Shown here: positions 26,297-36,000 of the stretch, piece by piece
How the letters are laid out: the number at the start of each line of letters is the position of its first letter
How positions within the stretch are numbered: the first letter of the stretch is position 1
Origin: DASYTH01 sp035762905
GTDB taxonomy: Bacteria > Actinomycetota > Actinomycetes > Mycobacteriales > Pseudonocardiaceae
Reading direction: 5' to 3'
NCBI RefSeq assembly: GCF_035762905.1
Contig: NZ_DASUCC010000056.1
Location: forward strand, 62,001-126,000
DNA length: 64,000 nt
The notes under the pieces: generated by a model
What the model was told of the DNA's origin: nothing
The model's database searches: none
What the model saw: the letters and a program-made list of their open reading frames with translations, nothing else
Made by a program: the position numbers and the translations under genes

Positions 26297-27361
26297 ATGG
26301 CTGAGGCCCGCTCGCTGGCGCAGGTGTACCGGCGTTTCGGTGAGGTCGACGCCGCCGAATCATCGCCGCTGTACGCCCGGGTCGCCGTCGCGCTGAGCGA
26401 GTCCGAGGAGGCGCTGCGCGCCATCGAGGCGGTGCCGGCGCGCAAGCGGAGCCCCACGGTGATCCTGGCCGCGCTGCACGACCTCGCCCTGGCCGGACGC
26501 GCCCCGGCACTCGCCGCGGCCTTTGCCGCCGCCGACGGCGCGGCTGCCGCTGCCGCGGCGATCGACACGCTGCTGCGGATGACCGACGCGGTCGCGGCGA
26601 TCGCCGTACGCCGGCCGACGCGGACCGACGAGACCGGACGCTGCGCCGTGCTGTACCCGGCCATCGCCGAGGCGGCGCGCCGGGTCGGCGCGGATGCGGT
26701 CGGGCTGATCGACGTGGGCTGTTCGGCCGGGCTCAATCTCAGTGTCGATCGCGTCGGCATCACCTACGGCAACGGACAATCGCTGGGCGACCCGGCGTCT
26801 CCGGTGCGGCAGTCGTGTTCGATCGTGGGCGACCGGCCCATTCCGACGCGGGCGATGCCCGAGGTCGTCGCCCGGATCGGCATCGACCTCGATCCCCTCG
26901 CCGTGACCGACCCGGACGACGCCAGATGGTTACGCGCCTGCCAGTGGCCGGATCAGCCGGAACGAGCCGCGCGACTCGAAGCGGAGTTGGCGTTGGCGGC
27001 GTCCGCCCCGCCGCGGCTGCTGCCCGGTGACCCCGTCGAGGTGCTGCCCGACGCCCTCGCCCAGGTGCCCACCACCGCCCTGCCGGTCGTCACCACGACC
27101 TGGGCGCTGTCCCGGTTCCCGCTCGAGCACCGCCTGCGCTTCCTGCACCGCCTCGACGAAGCGGCGACCAATCGGCCGATTTCATGGGTGTCGGTGGAGG
27201 GTGTCGGAGTCGCGCCGGCGATCCCGACCCTCGGCGATCGCCGCGCCTCCGGCCACAGCATCATCGGCCTGGCCGTGTTCAACCACTCGACCCTGCACGC
27301 CGAAGCCATCGGCCGCTGCTGGTCGCGCGGCCGCCTGCTCGCCTGGCTGGCCGACTCCTAA
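26297..27361 (+). CDS. DUF2332 family protein
   Basis: A 354-residue protein matching the DUF2332 pattern: a helical N-terminus ('LAQVYRRFGEVDAAESSPLY'), then a glycine-rich centre 'LIDVGCSAGLNLSVDRVG' and a C-terminal 'LPVVTTTWALSRFPLEHRL'. The centre resembles the SAM-binding loop (D-x-G-x-x-x-G-x-N) of methyltransferases, so a Rossmann-like fold is plausible, but no activity is known. Its N-terminal 100 residues are strongly Ala-rich. It is followed 76 nt later by the MOSC gene. Confidence 0.75.
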   Translation: MAEARSLAQVYRRFGEVDAAESSPLYARVAVALSESEEALRAIEAVPARKRSPTVILAALHDLALAGRAPALAAAFAAADGAAAAAAAIDTLLRMTDAVAAIAVRRPTRTDETGRCAVLYPAIAEAARRVGADAVGLIDVGCSAGLNLSVDRVGITYGNGQSLGDPASPVRQSCSIVGDRPIPTRAMPEVVARIGIDLDPLAVTDPDDARWLRACQWPDQPERAARLEAELALAASAPPRLLPGDPVEVLPDALAQVPTTALPVVTTTWALSRFPLEHRLRFLHRLDEAATNRPISWVSVEGVGVAPAIPTLGDRRASGHSIIGLAVFNHSTLHAEAIGRCWSRGRLLAWLADS

Positions 27362-27437
27362 CGTGGTTCAGGTGCCGCCTCTCGCCCTCGGTCCGGCAGC
27401 GGTGTCAAAATCCTTGGTACGGAAGTACTTTGGTGAT

Positions 27438-28232
27438 GTGGCGGTGGTTTCCGGGTTGGTGTGCTACCCGATCAAGGGGTGCGCCGGGGTCGTTCTGGAG
27501 CGCAGCGAGGTCACGCCGGCCGGGTTGACGCACGACCGGACCTTCGCGGTCGTCGACCGGTCGGGCGCGAGCCTGTGGCAGGGCGCCGTGCCACGCATGG
27601 CGACCGTTCGGGGCCGGGTGCTGGGCGCGGGCATCGTGTTGAGCGCCCCCGGCGCGGACGACCTCGAGGTCGACGCGGCGGCCGGCGGCCGGACCCTTGC
27701 GGTCGAGGTGGAGAAGTGGCCCGGCCGGGGGATCGACCAGGGCGATGCGGCGGCGGAGTGGCTCTCCGAACTGCTCGACGTTGCGGTCCGCCTGGTGCGT
27801 GAGCCGCCGGGTGCCCGCACCGGCGCCGACCCGACCGCGCTGCTGATCACGTCGCGGTCGTCGCTGGACGGCCTCAACACCCGGATCCTTGCCCGGGGCG
27901 CGCCCCCGGTACCGATGAACCGCTTTCGCCCCAACATGATCGTCACGGGCTGGGCCGAGGCACACACCGAGGACCGGGTGGCCCGGATGACCGCGGGCAC
28001 CGCCGAGTTCGGCTTCGGCGAGCTGGCGATCCGATGCGCGATCACCATGGTCGACCAACTGGCCGGTGTCCGAGCCGGCCCCGAGCCGTTGCGCACCCTT
28101 GCCGACTACCGCCGCGAGCCGGACGGGGTCACCTTCGGAATGAAGGCCACCGTCCACACCCCCGGCCACGTCGCCGTCGGCGACCCGGTCACCATCACCG
28201 AGCGAAGGTCCACAATAGACAGTGTGTGGTGA
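27438..28232 (+). CDS. MOSC-domain protein (molybdenum-sulfur carrier type)
   Basis: A 264-residue protein with an N-terminal MOSC-N barrel ('VSGLVCYPIKGCAG', 'LTHDRTFAVVDRSG') and a C-terminal MOSC domain containing 'MNRFRPNMIVTG' and 'CAITMVDQLAGVR', where the cysteine is the position proposed to carry sulfur (as in YcbX and the mARC proteins). Family role: reduction of N-hydroxylated compounds or sulfur transfer to molybdenum cofactor. GTG 27438 fits the family N-terminus; the ribosome site is weak. Confidence 0.82.
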   Translation: MAVVSGLVCYPIKGCAGVVLERSEVTPAGLTHDRTFAVVDRSGASLWQGAVPRMATVRGRVLGAGIVLSAPGADDLEVDAAAGGRTLAVEVEKWPGRGIDQGDAAAEWLSELLDVAVRLVREPPGARTGADPTALLITSRSSLDGLNTRILARGAPPVPMNRFRPNMIVTGWAEAHTEDRVARMTAGTAEFGFGELAIRCAITMVDQLAGVRAGPEPLRTLADYRREPDGVTFGMKATVHTPGHVAVGDPVTITERRSTIDSVW

Positions 28233-28267
28233 GCGGCGGTTCATGTGGCGAGGCAGTCATTTCGATA

Positions 28268-28296
28268 TTGCCAGCCTTGGGTCGACAGTTTACTAT
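28268..28296 (+). promoter_or_regulatory. Sigma-A type promoter of the AT-richer gene
   Basis: TTGCCA (28268-28273), a 17-nt spacer and TACTAT (28291-28296) form the closest match to the vegetative consensus in the window. A start near 28303 would give a ~20-nt leader containing GGGAGG. Confidence 0.7.
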
Positions 28297-28322
28297 TTCG
28301 CCTGCACTGCATGGGAGGATAA

Positions 28323-29084
28323 TTGCTTAGCGACCTGACGATTCACGTGAGTGACGTCATTACTTGGTCGCCACTGTTGATTAGCGCCCTGGCCCTGTAC
28401 TATAGCCGCAAAACCTTTCGGCGCCAGGTTCGGAATGAGCGTAGGAAGCAGGTCGCGCTCATAAGCGTGCAAGCTATCACCGACGGCATTCGGATCATTA
28501 ATCCAGAAAATCACTACATACTGAGATTGCAGGTTTATTATCACCATCAATGGTTTGGCACATTCGAGCGAGATGACGCAACGGATGCGGAGCCCAACAA
28601 ATCGATCATGATGATCGATTTTCCGGTGGTAGAACGTCTACGCAAAAAGTGGCGCCAGGAATGGCACGAGTGGGCCAAATGGCGTGACCAGCGGCGGGCC
28701 GGTCCAGATCAACCTTGGTTGAACTGGGAAAACGCCGTAGTCGACCGAAGGTTGCGGCCCAGGCGGAACCGACCCCGCAAAGCCAAGTATGGCACCGAGG
28801 CGATCGCCGAAGTTTTCCTTGTTGATGCTGCTGGCGAGGAGTGGTACTTCAACACCAACCGGGTAAAGTTGCATGTACCGAGACGGGCGATCCCAAAGGG
28901 ACTCTTTCGGCTGGCCCTGCGTTTACGCCTGGTTGGCTATCCACCCTGGTCCGGGCTCAGTCCTTTGCAATTATACAACTTCTTCCTCGGAGCCCTTGTC
29001 GCACTCGTTTTTGTTGACCATTTCAGAAATGAGGGCCAAGGCCTAAGATGGATACTTTTGTTGCTGGGTAGTCATGAGACCTGA
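28323..29084 (+). CDS. Membrane-anchored protein of unknown function, atypical composition
   Basis: A 253-residue protein I do not recognise. Residues ~12-30 and ~222-240 are hydrophobic ('WSPLLISALALYY', 'LYNFFLGALVALVFVDHF'); the middle is very basic and aromatic ('RLRKKWRQEWHEWAKWRDQR'). TTG 28323 is supported by GGGAGG 4 nt upstream. The codons are clearly AT-richer than those of its neighbours (ATA, TTA, AAA, ATT are used), which suggests recent acquisition. A small DUF397-like frame overlaps its end. The orientation of the basic part (cytoplasmic) is inference. Confidence 0.7.
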   Translation: MLSDLTIHVSDVITWSPLLISALALYYSRKTFRRQVRNERRKQVALISVQAITDGIRIINPENHYILRLQVYYHHQWFGTFERDDATDAEPNKSIMMIDFPVVERLRKKWRQEWHEWAKWRDQRRAGPDQPWLNWENAVVDRRLRPRRNRPRKAKYGTEAIAEVFLVDAAGEEWYFNTNRVKLHVPRRAIPKGLFRLALRLRLVGYPPWSGLSPLQLYNFFLGALVALVFVDHFRNEGQGLRWILLLLGSHET

Positions 29085-29247
29085 GCGCCGAGTCGAAGGG
29101 CAGCGGAACCGCGTCGACTGTGTCGAGCCGGCGAGCTTAGGCACGGTGCGGGAACCGAAGAGTCTCACCGAGCCGATGATCCGGGTCGACTCGGCCGCCA
29201 TGCTGGCCGCGGTCAAAGCAGGTCGCCTGGCTCCCTGTGACCCCTGA
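29074..29247 (+). CDS. Small DUF397-like protein, possibly degenerate
   Basis: A 57-residue frame starting ATG 29074, 11 nt inside the end of the preceding gene. The peptide follows the DUF397 order: 'DCVEPA', then 'VREPKS' in place of VRDSK, then a C-terminal 'AAMLAAVKAGRLAP'. DUF397 proteins usually sit next to XRE regulators and act in development, but no such partner is adjacent here. It has no ribosome site of its own and may be a leftover. It ends exactly at the base of a long terminator hairpin. Confidence 0.45.
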   Translation: MRPERRVEGQRNRVDCVEPASLGTVREPKSLTEPMIRVDSAAMLAAVKAGRLAPCDP

Positions 29248-29290
29248 ACCGGCCGGAGGCCGGCGCCGCAGGCGCCGGCCTCCGGCCGGT
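29248..29290 (+). terminator. Very long perfect hairpin terminator
   Basis: A perfect 20-bp GC-rich stem (29248-29267 with 29271-29290) and a GCA loop, followed by TTCGGTTT. It starts on the base after the TGA of the DUF397-like frame. Confidence 0.85.
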
Positions 29291-29348
29291 TTCGGTTTGT
29301 GCGCCGGGCGACAATGGTCCTTTGGTCGGGTGAGCGCGAGGAGGAGCC

Positions 29349-30521
29349 GTGCGGTTTGCGGACCGGATGGGGCGGGTGGGTCCCTCGGCGATCAGGGATC
29401 TGTTGCGGCACGGGGCGGATCCGGAGCTGATCTCGTTCGGCGGCGGGTATCCGGATCCGGCGCTGTTTCCGGCGGGTGAGCTGCACGGGGTGTACGCCGA
29501 GTTGCTCAGTGGCGACCCGGCGGCGCTGCAGTACTGCCCCTCGGACGGGCTGCCGGAGCTGCGGGAGCACGTGGCCGCGCGGATGCGGCGGGACGGGATG
29601 GACTGCACGGCCGGCGACGTGCTGATCATCCAGGGGGCGCAGCAGGGGCTGGACCTCGCCGGGAAGCTGATGCTGAACCCGGGGGACACGGTCGTCACCG
29701 AGAATCCCACGTTCCTCGGCGCGCTGATCGCGTTCAACCCGTTCGAGCCGGCCTACGCCCCGGTGCGCACCGACGAGGACGGCATGGACATGGCCGACCT
29801 TGAGCGGGTGCTGTCGCGGTCACCGCGCGCGAAGCTGCTCTACACCGTCCCGGACTTCCAGAACCCGACCGGCATCACGATGAGCACGCCGCGGCGGCGC
29901 CGGCTGATCGAGCTGGCCAACGAGCACGACCTGCTGGTGCTGGAGGACACGCCGTACCGCGAGCTGCGCTACGACGGCGATTCGCTGCCCACGCTGAAGA
30001 GCCTGGACACCGAGGGGCGGGTGGTGCACCTTGGCAGCTTCTCCAAGATCCTGGCGCCCGGGATGCGGCTGGGCTGGGCGGTGGCCGACCCGGAAGTGCT
30101 GGACCGGTTGGCACTGCTCAAGCTCGCCGCCGACACCCAGTGCAGCACGCTGAACATGGCGGCCGCCGCGCGCTACCTGGACCGCCACGACATCGACGCG
30201 CACATCACCGCGGCGCGGGCCGGCTACCGCGCGAAGCGCGACCTCATCCTCGAGGTCCTGCAGAAGACCTTCCCGGACACGGTCGCCTTCACCACGCCGC
30301 GCGGCGGACTGTTCACCTGGCTGACCTTCCCCGCCGGCTTCGACACCGCGGAGTTCATGCGCGACGTGGCCGTGCCGAGGGCCCGGGTCGCCTATGTCCC
30401 CGGCGCGACCTTCTTCCCGACCACGCCCGAACACAACCACGCCCGGTTCAACTTCTCCGGAATGTCCGACGACGACATCGTCGCCGGGATCACCCGGCTC
30501 AGCACCTACCTCAACTGGTGA
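29349..30521 (+). CDS. PLP-dependent aminotransferase, class I/II (2-aminoadipate aminotransferase-like)
   Basis: A 390-residue fold-type I enzyme. The pyridoxal phosphate lysine is Lys233 in 'GSFSKILAPGMRLGW'; other marks are 'IIQGAQQGLDLAGKLMLNPG', 'YTVPDFQNPTG', and 'FNFSG' with the substrate-carboxylate Arg just before. It resembles LysN/KatII-type enzymes that move the amino group of 2-aminoadipate or branched and aromatic amino acids, and is like the catalytic half of MocR regulators without the GntR domain. GTG 29349 follows GAGGAG. Its end overlaps the convergent gene by 11 nt. Confidence 0.9.
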   Translation: MRFADRMGRVGPSAIRDLLRHGADPELISFGGGYPDPALFPAGELHGVYAELLSGDPAALQYCPSDGLPELREHVAARMRRDGMDCTAGDVLIIQGAQQGLDLAGKLMLNPGDTVVTENPTFLGALIAFNPFEPAYAPVRTDEDGMDMADLERVLSRSPRAKLLYTVPDFQNPTGITMSTPRRRRLIELANEHDLLVLEDTPYRELRYDGDSLPTLKSLDTEGRVVHLGSFSKILAPGMRLGWAVADPEVLDRLALLKLAADTQCSTLNMAAAARYLDRHDIDAHITAARAGYRAKRDLILEVLQKTFPDTVAFTTPRGGLFTWLTFPAGFDTAEFMRDVAVPRARVAYVPGATFFPTTPEHNHARFNFSGMSDDDIVAGITRLSTYLNW

Positions 30522-31242
30522 ACGTCTGCTCCCACCACCGGGTCCACCGGTCGCGCAGGTCGTCGAACTCCTTGTCGGCAAGGGCATAGGTGGTGAGCAC
30601 GGCCATCGCCTGCGGGTTCGGGCGGACCGGCGACGGGGGAGCGGTGCCGACGATCATCAGGCCGTCGCCCCAGCTGTCCACGCTGAGCCCGATCTGCCTT
30701 GCGGAGTGGAACCAGACCTGGCCGGCGGCCGGCGCCCCGACCAGCTCGGCGGAGTACGGCTCGCCCGGGGCCAGCCCGGCGAGCCGGTCCAGGCCGAGTG
30801 CGGCGCGCGGCTCCCCGGCCGGACCCGGTTGGCCGCTGAAGAACAGCGTCCGGCGCTCGGCGCCGGGATGGCGCTCGAGCGCGAACCGCAGCTGGTGCAG
30901 GAAGGTCACCCAGCCCTCGTTGATGTCCTCCCAGTAGTCGGCCCATTCGGAGTTGTCGTCCCGCGGCGAGCGGACCAGCCGGATCATCGTCGCGCCGGCA
31001 CCGGCGTCGTGCAGCGTGAACGTGCTGCCATCGCCAAGGGCCAGGGTGTGCTCGGCCTCGTCCGGCGTGGCGTGCTGCCGGTAGATGAAGTCGATCTCGG
31101 CGTCCAGCCCGCCGTTGGGGTCCTCGAAGTCCCAGCCGTGCCAGCGCCGGATCAGGTCCGGGTCGCGCAGCGACCGCCACACCTCGTCCACCGGCGCCGC
31201 GATGGTCACCTCGATCCGGAACGGCTTGTTCGCCTCAGTCAT
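30511..31242 (-). CDS. SRPBCC (AHSA1-type) protein
   Basis: A 243-residue protein. Residues 5-140 are an SRPBCC ligand-binding fold opening with 'RIEVTIAAPVDEVWRSLRDP' and 'WHGWDF'; residues 150-243 look like a second, weaker copy with 'LVGAPAAGQVWFHSARQIG'. Such proteins are often co-transcribed with an ArsR regulator that controls them. ATG 31242 overlaps the end of the ArsR gene by 8 nt. The ligand is unknown. Confidence 0.82.
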   Translation of the reverse strand: MTEANKPFRIEVTIAAPVDEVWRSLRDPDLIRRWHGWDFEDPNGGLDAEIDFIYRQHATPDEAEHTLALGDGSTFTLHDAGAGATMIRLVRSPRDDNSEWADYWEDINEGWVTFLHQLRFALERHPGAERRTLFFSGQPGPAGEPRAALGLDRLAGLAPGEPYSAELVGAPAAGQVWFHSARQIGLSVDSWGDGLMIVGTAPPSPVRPNPQAMAVLTTYALADKEFDDLRDRWTRWWEQTFTS

Positions 31243-31819
31243 TGCTGGTCTCCTTGGGAGTGGGGTGGCCGCCGACCACGATCCGGTAGGACCGCCCGTC
31301 CGGCCGGTCGAACTCGGCGGCGGTCCTGGCCAGTGCCTCATGGAGGGCGTCGGTGAACCGGTGCACGTCGGCGGGGTGGGCGAACCGGATGTCCGCCTCG
31401 ATGCTGAAGGTGAGCAGGCGGGTGCCGGTCCGTTCGGCGCCGGCCTGCATGCGGGCCACCTGGCGCACGGTGTCGGCCGCGACCCTGACCAGGTGCTCGG
31501 CGGCGTACCGGTCGCCGATCGCGGTGAACTCCGCCGCACTCATCACGGCGGGGTCGACGACGAAGGCGTACGCCGTCGCGCGCAGGATTCGCTCGGTGCA
31601 GCCCCGGCGCCTGCGCTCCTCGACCAGTTCGACCAGGCCGGCCCGCTCCAGCGTGCGCAGGTGGTAGTTGAGCTTCTGCCGGGGGATCTCCAACTCGCCG
31701 GCCAACTGCGTGGCCGATGCCGGGGTACGCAGCCGCTCGAGCAGTCGCCGGCGCAGCGGCGTCAGGGCCGCCCGAAGCCGCTCCGGCTCGGCCAGCAGGG
31801 TCATCGCACCGGTGGCCAC
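31235..31819 (-). CDS. ArsR-type winged-helix regulator
   Basis: A ~194-residue regulator with an N-terminal winged helix ('RLRTPASATQLAGELEIPRQ', 'LNYHLRTLERAGLVELVEER') and a C-terminal region of ~100 residues that may bind a ligand. No metal-binding cysteine pair of classic ArsR is present. The start is ambiguous: GTG 31819 lies 7 nt after a CAGGAT -10, fitting a leaderless message; ATG 31804 and ATG 31828 are alternatives. It is the first gene of a two-gene operon with the SRPBCC protein and probably represses it through the palindrome at its -35. Confidence 0.8.
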   Translation of the reverse strand: MATGAMTLLAEPERLRAALTPLRRRLLERLRTPASATQLAGELEIPRQKLNYHLRTLERAGLVELVEERRRRGCTERILRATAYAFVVDPAVMSAAEFTAIGDRYAAEHLVRVAADTVRQVARMQAGAERTGTRLLTFSIEADIRFAHPADVHRFTDALHEALARTAAEFDRPDGRSYRIVVGGHPTPKETSND

Positions 31820-31837
31820 GGCGACCATCCTGCATTC

Positions 31838-31855
31838 GACAAATAGATTTGTCAA
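31838..31855. promoter_or_regulatory. ArsR operator over the -35 box
   Basis: GACAAAT-AG-ATTTGTC (31838-31853) is a perfect 7-bp palindrome. On the minus strand it overlaps the -35 TTGACA (31855-31850), 17 nt before CAGGAT (31832-31827). Bound repressor would exclude RNA polymerase. Confidence 0.6.
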
Positions 31856-32076
31856 ATGAACCGGTTTGTTTGAAGGGCGAACGAATTTTGTCGTGAATTG
31901 TCAACACGTTAGGCCGTTTGGACCTTAGCTTTTGTCTGGCCACTGCATAAGTTCGAAACTGACCAACCGAAAGGTGCTGGGGTTCGCCGGTTGGCGGGGA
32001 GGTGCGGGTCTCCCCGCCGTGCCCTGGCGCCAGCTCGTGCAGCCGTCGACACTACCTGCCCCGAATGGAGTCCACA

Positions 32077-33027
32077 ATGGACACTCCGGTGTCCCGGCGC
32101 GCCGTGCTGGCCGGTACCGCGGTCGGCATCGCGGTCCCGGCCGCCGTGACGGTGAGTGGTGCCACCACGGGCGTGACCCGCCGGATCACCCTGTACGCCG
32201 AGGCGTTGCCCGGCGGGCTGTTCGGCTACGGGACGGCGCCCGGCCAGGCCACGGTACCCGGGCCGGTGCTGGAGATCTGGGAGGGCGACACCCTCGAGAT
32301 CGACCTGGTCAACGCGACCAACCAGCGGCTGAGCATCCATCCGCACGGGGTGGACTACTCGGTCGACTCGGACGGCAGCCCGCTCAACGACTCCTTCAAC
32401 GATCCCGGCGAGACGCGCAGGTATGTCTGGCACACCAGGGAGATGTCCGCCGCCGCCGGCCGGCGGTTCATGCCGGGCAGCGCGGGCTACTGGCACTACC
32501 ACGACCACGCCATGGGCACCGACCACGGCACCGCCGGGATCGCCAAGGGCCTCTACGGCGGGCTGATCGTGCGCCGTCGTGGCGACATCCTGCCGGAGCG
32601 GCAGTTCACCGTCGTGTTCAACGACATGATGATCAACAACAGGATGGCGCCGCACACCCCGATGTTCGAAGCCCACCAGGGCCAGCGGGTGGAGTTCATC
32701 TGCATCGGGCACGGCGGCCTGCCGCACACGTTCCACCTGCACGCGCATCGCTGGGCGGACAACCGCACCGGCATGCTGGAGGGCCCGGCCGACCCGAGCC
32801 ACGTGATCGACAACAAGAACCTCGACCCGGGCAGCTCGTTCGGGTTCCAGGTGATCGCCGGCGAGGGTGTCGGGCCGGGTGTCTGGATGTACCACTGCCA
32901 CGTGCAGTTCCACTCGGACGGCGGAATGGTCGGACTGTTCCTCGTCCGCAACCCGGACGGCACCATGCCGCCCGGCGCCCAGGCGGCCATCGACCGGTTC
33001 CACGCTCACTCGCATTCGCACGGCTAG
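32077..33027 (+). CDS. Two-domain multicopper oxidase (small laccase type), Tat-secreted
   Basis: A 316-residue protein with a Tat signal ('SRRAVLAGTAVGIAVP'). The copper ligands of a laccase are all visible: 'IHPHG', 'YWHYHDHAMG', 'HTFHLHAHRW' and 'HCHVQFH'. The length and two cupredoxin domains match the small laccases that work as trimers and oxidise phenols with oxygen. The C-terminus is His-rich ('HAHSHSHG'). ATG 32077 has GGAG 6 nt upstream. It is the first of four genes encoding exported proteins in the same direction. Confidence 0.9.
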   Translation: MDTPVSRRAVLAGTAVGIAVPAAVTVSGATTGVTRRITLYAEALPGGLFGYGTAPGQATVPGPVLEIWEGDTLEIDLVNATNQRLSIHPHGVDYSVDSDGSPLNDSFNDPGETRRYVWHTREMSAAAGRRFMPGSAGYWHYHDHAMGTDHGTAGIAKGLYGGLIVRRRGDILPERQFTVVFNDMMINNRMAPHTPMFEAHQGQRVEFICIGHGGLPHTFHLHAHRWADNRTGMLEGPADPSHVIDNKNLDPGSSFGFQVIAGEGVGPGVWMYHCHVQFHSDGGMVGLFLVRNPDGTMPPGAQAAIDRFHAHSHSHG

Positions 33028-33057
33028 CGCACGCCGGCCACCGACAAGGGAGTCAGG

Positions 33058-36000
33058 ATGGGGCGAAGACTGTCAATTTCTTCCTACCGGCGCAGAAGCT
33101 GGCAGCGGGCCTTGGCGGTGCCGATCGGCGCCGCCATGGTGCTGGGCCTGTCGGCGGCACCCGGATCGGCGGCATCGGCCCAACCCGCCGCGCCGGCCGC
33201 CGCGGTGGGCTCGGTGCTGCTCTTCCACGGCGCGGCCGCCGCGCAGCAGGACCCGGTCGCCCGGGCCGCCGCGGTGCTCACCGAGATCGGTCAGCAGAAC
33301 GGTCTCACCGTCGACACGTCCTCCGACCCGGCCGTGTTCACCGCGGCCAACCTCGGCCGCTACCGCGGGGTGGTGTTCCTGTCGACCGAGGGCTCCCCGC
33401 TGAGCCGGGACCAGGAAGCCGCGCTGCAGGGCTACGTCCGGGCCGGCGGTGGCTTCCTCGGCATCGGCGACGCCGCGAAGGCCCAGCTCGAGTCGGCCTG
33501 GTTCACCGGCCTGATCGGCACTCGCCCGCTCGGCGCGGTGCGTACCCCGCTGCCGGTGACCCAGCCGACCGCGAGCGGCGAGAACCCGCCGAACGAGACC
33601 AAGGACAAGGTCTTCGACGGCAACGACCAGACCAAATGGCTGGTCCGGACCCGGACCGGCTGGGTCGCCGGCCAGCTCGCCGCACCGCTTGCGGTGAACG
33701 GATACGCGCTCACGTCTGCCAACGACGCCGCCGGGCGCGACCCGAAGGACTGGGCCCTGCAGGGATCCGACGACGGGCAGACCTGGACCGACCTGGACAC
33801 CCAGACCAACCAGACGTTCACCGAAAGATTCCAAACCAAACGGTACGACATGGCCAACACCCAGGCGTACCGGCATTACCGGCTCAACATCACCGCGAAC
33901 GCGGGTGAGCCGCTGATCCAGCTCGCCGAGCTGCGCCTGTTCGCCGGCGATCCCACCCCGCCGCCCAACCCCGGGATCAACCAGGCCGTGGTCAACCTGG
34001 TCGACCGGCAGCACCCGGCGAACAAGACCCTGCCGCTGAACCTGACCCGCTCGGACCGTTGGTACAACTGGGATCCGAACCCGGTCGGCATCGTGCACAC
34101 GGTCGCACAGGTCGAGGAACGGCACTACAACCCCGGTCCGGGCGCCAACGGGCCGTTCCACCCGGTCTCCTGGTGCCGCGACTACGACGGCGGCCGGTCG
34201 TTCTACACCGGCATGGGCCACACCGAGGGCAGCTACCGCGAGGCCGCGTTCCGCACGCACCTCACCGGAGCGCTGCGCTGGACCTCCGGTCTGGTGCGGG
34301 GCGACTGCCAGGCCACCATCGCGGCCAACTACAAGATCGAGCGGCTGACCACGGCCAACCAGACCGGTCAGCTCGACCAGATCGGCGAGCCGCACGGGCT
34401 GGCCATCGCGCCGGACGGCTCGGTGTTCTACATCGGCAAGGCGGCCTGCGCGGGCAACGCCGTTCCGCAGCCCAACGAGTGGACCAACCCCAACATCGGC
34501 CTCGGCTGCGGCACGATCCACCGCTGGGACCCGCACACCAAGCAGGTCAAGCTGCTGACCACGCTGCCGGTGATGGGCAACCGGGGCAGCGGCGGCGAGC
34601 TGGTCAAGAACGAGGAGGGCCTGCTGGGCCTCGTGCACGACCCGCAGTTCCTGCTCAACGGCTGGATCTACGCCTACTGGATGCCGCAGGACACGGTCAA
34701 CCGGGTCACCCGGATCGGCAAGCGCACGATCTCCCGGTTCACCTACAACTTCGCCACCCAGACCATCGACCAGGCAACCCGCCGCGACCTGCTGCAGTGG
34801 GAAACCCAGACGCACAGCTGCTGCCACGCCGGCGGCGGCATGTCCTTCGACGCCAACGGAAACCTCTACATCGGTTCCGGCGACAGCAACTCCTCGCTCG
34901 GTTCGATGGGCTACTCCGGGAACAACTGGACCCAGCACTGGGAGGGCACCTCGTTCCAGGACGCCCGCCGCACCGCGGGGAACACCAACGACCTCAACGG
35001 GAAGATCCTGCGGATCCATCCGGAACCGGACGCCACCTACACGGTCCCCGCGGGCAACCTGTTCCCGGAGGCGCAGGACCCGGACAACAAGACCCGTCCG
35101 GAGATCTACGTGATGGGCGTGCGGAACATCTCGCGGCTGGCGATCGACCCGGTGCACCAGTGGCTCACCGCTGCCTGGGTGGGACCGGACGCCAACACGC
35201 CGAGCCCGGAACTGGGTCCGGCGAAGTACGAGCACGCGACCATCATCACCTCGGCCGGCAACCAGGGTTGGCCGTACTGCATGGGTAACCGGCAGCCGTA
35301 CCGGGACCGCAGCAACACCGATGCCACGGTGCTGACCGGCTGGTACGACTGCGACAACCCGAAGAACACCTCGCCGCGCAACACCGGCCTTGTGGACCTG
35401 CCGCCGGTGCGGGACAACATGATCTGGTACTCGCCGGACGGCGGCGGCCCGGTGTTCCCGATGCGTCCGGACGGCAGCGGGATCCCGACCTACAACGCGG
35501 CGCAGGCCACCTACACCCAGCCGTACCTGCGCGGCGGATGTCAGGCGATCATGAACGGCCCGACCTACCACCGCTCGCTGGTCAACGTGAACAGCGGCGT
35601 GGCGTGGCCGGCGTACTGGGACGACAAGTGGTTCATCGCCGACGAGTGCAACTCCGCCAACCGGGTCGCGGTGACCGTCGATCCGGCCGGCGTCGCGCAG
35701 GCGGCCCCGCCGGCCTTCGCCGAGTCGCTCCGGGCGATCGTCCCCGGCGGCGGCGCGGCCGACCGGCTGCAGAGCTGGATGGACGCCAAGTTCGGCCCGG
35801 ACGGCGCGCTGTACCTGCTCGACTACGGCGGCGGGTTCTTCACGGTGCACCCCAACCAGAAGCTGATCCGGATCACCTACCAGGGCGGCGCGCCGACGCC
35901 GGCACCCACCGCTTCGGCGGTCGGCCTGCACAACCGGCCACTCACCGTCGCCTTCACCGGCACGAAGTCCGGCGGCGTGTCCTACCAGTGGGACTTCGGC

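Noticed and set aside
29043..29737. Minus-strand frames of ~175 codons over the DUF397-like frame and aminotransferase start
   Set aside because: They cross a perfect terminator and the aminotransferase N-terminus and show no domain.
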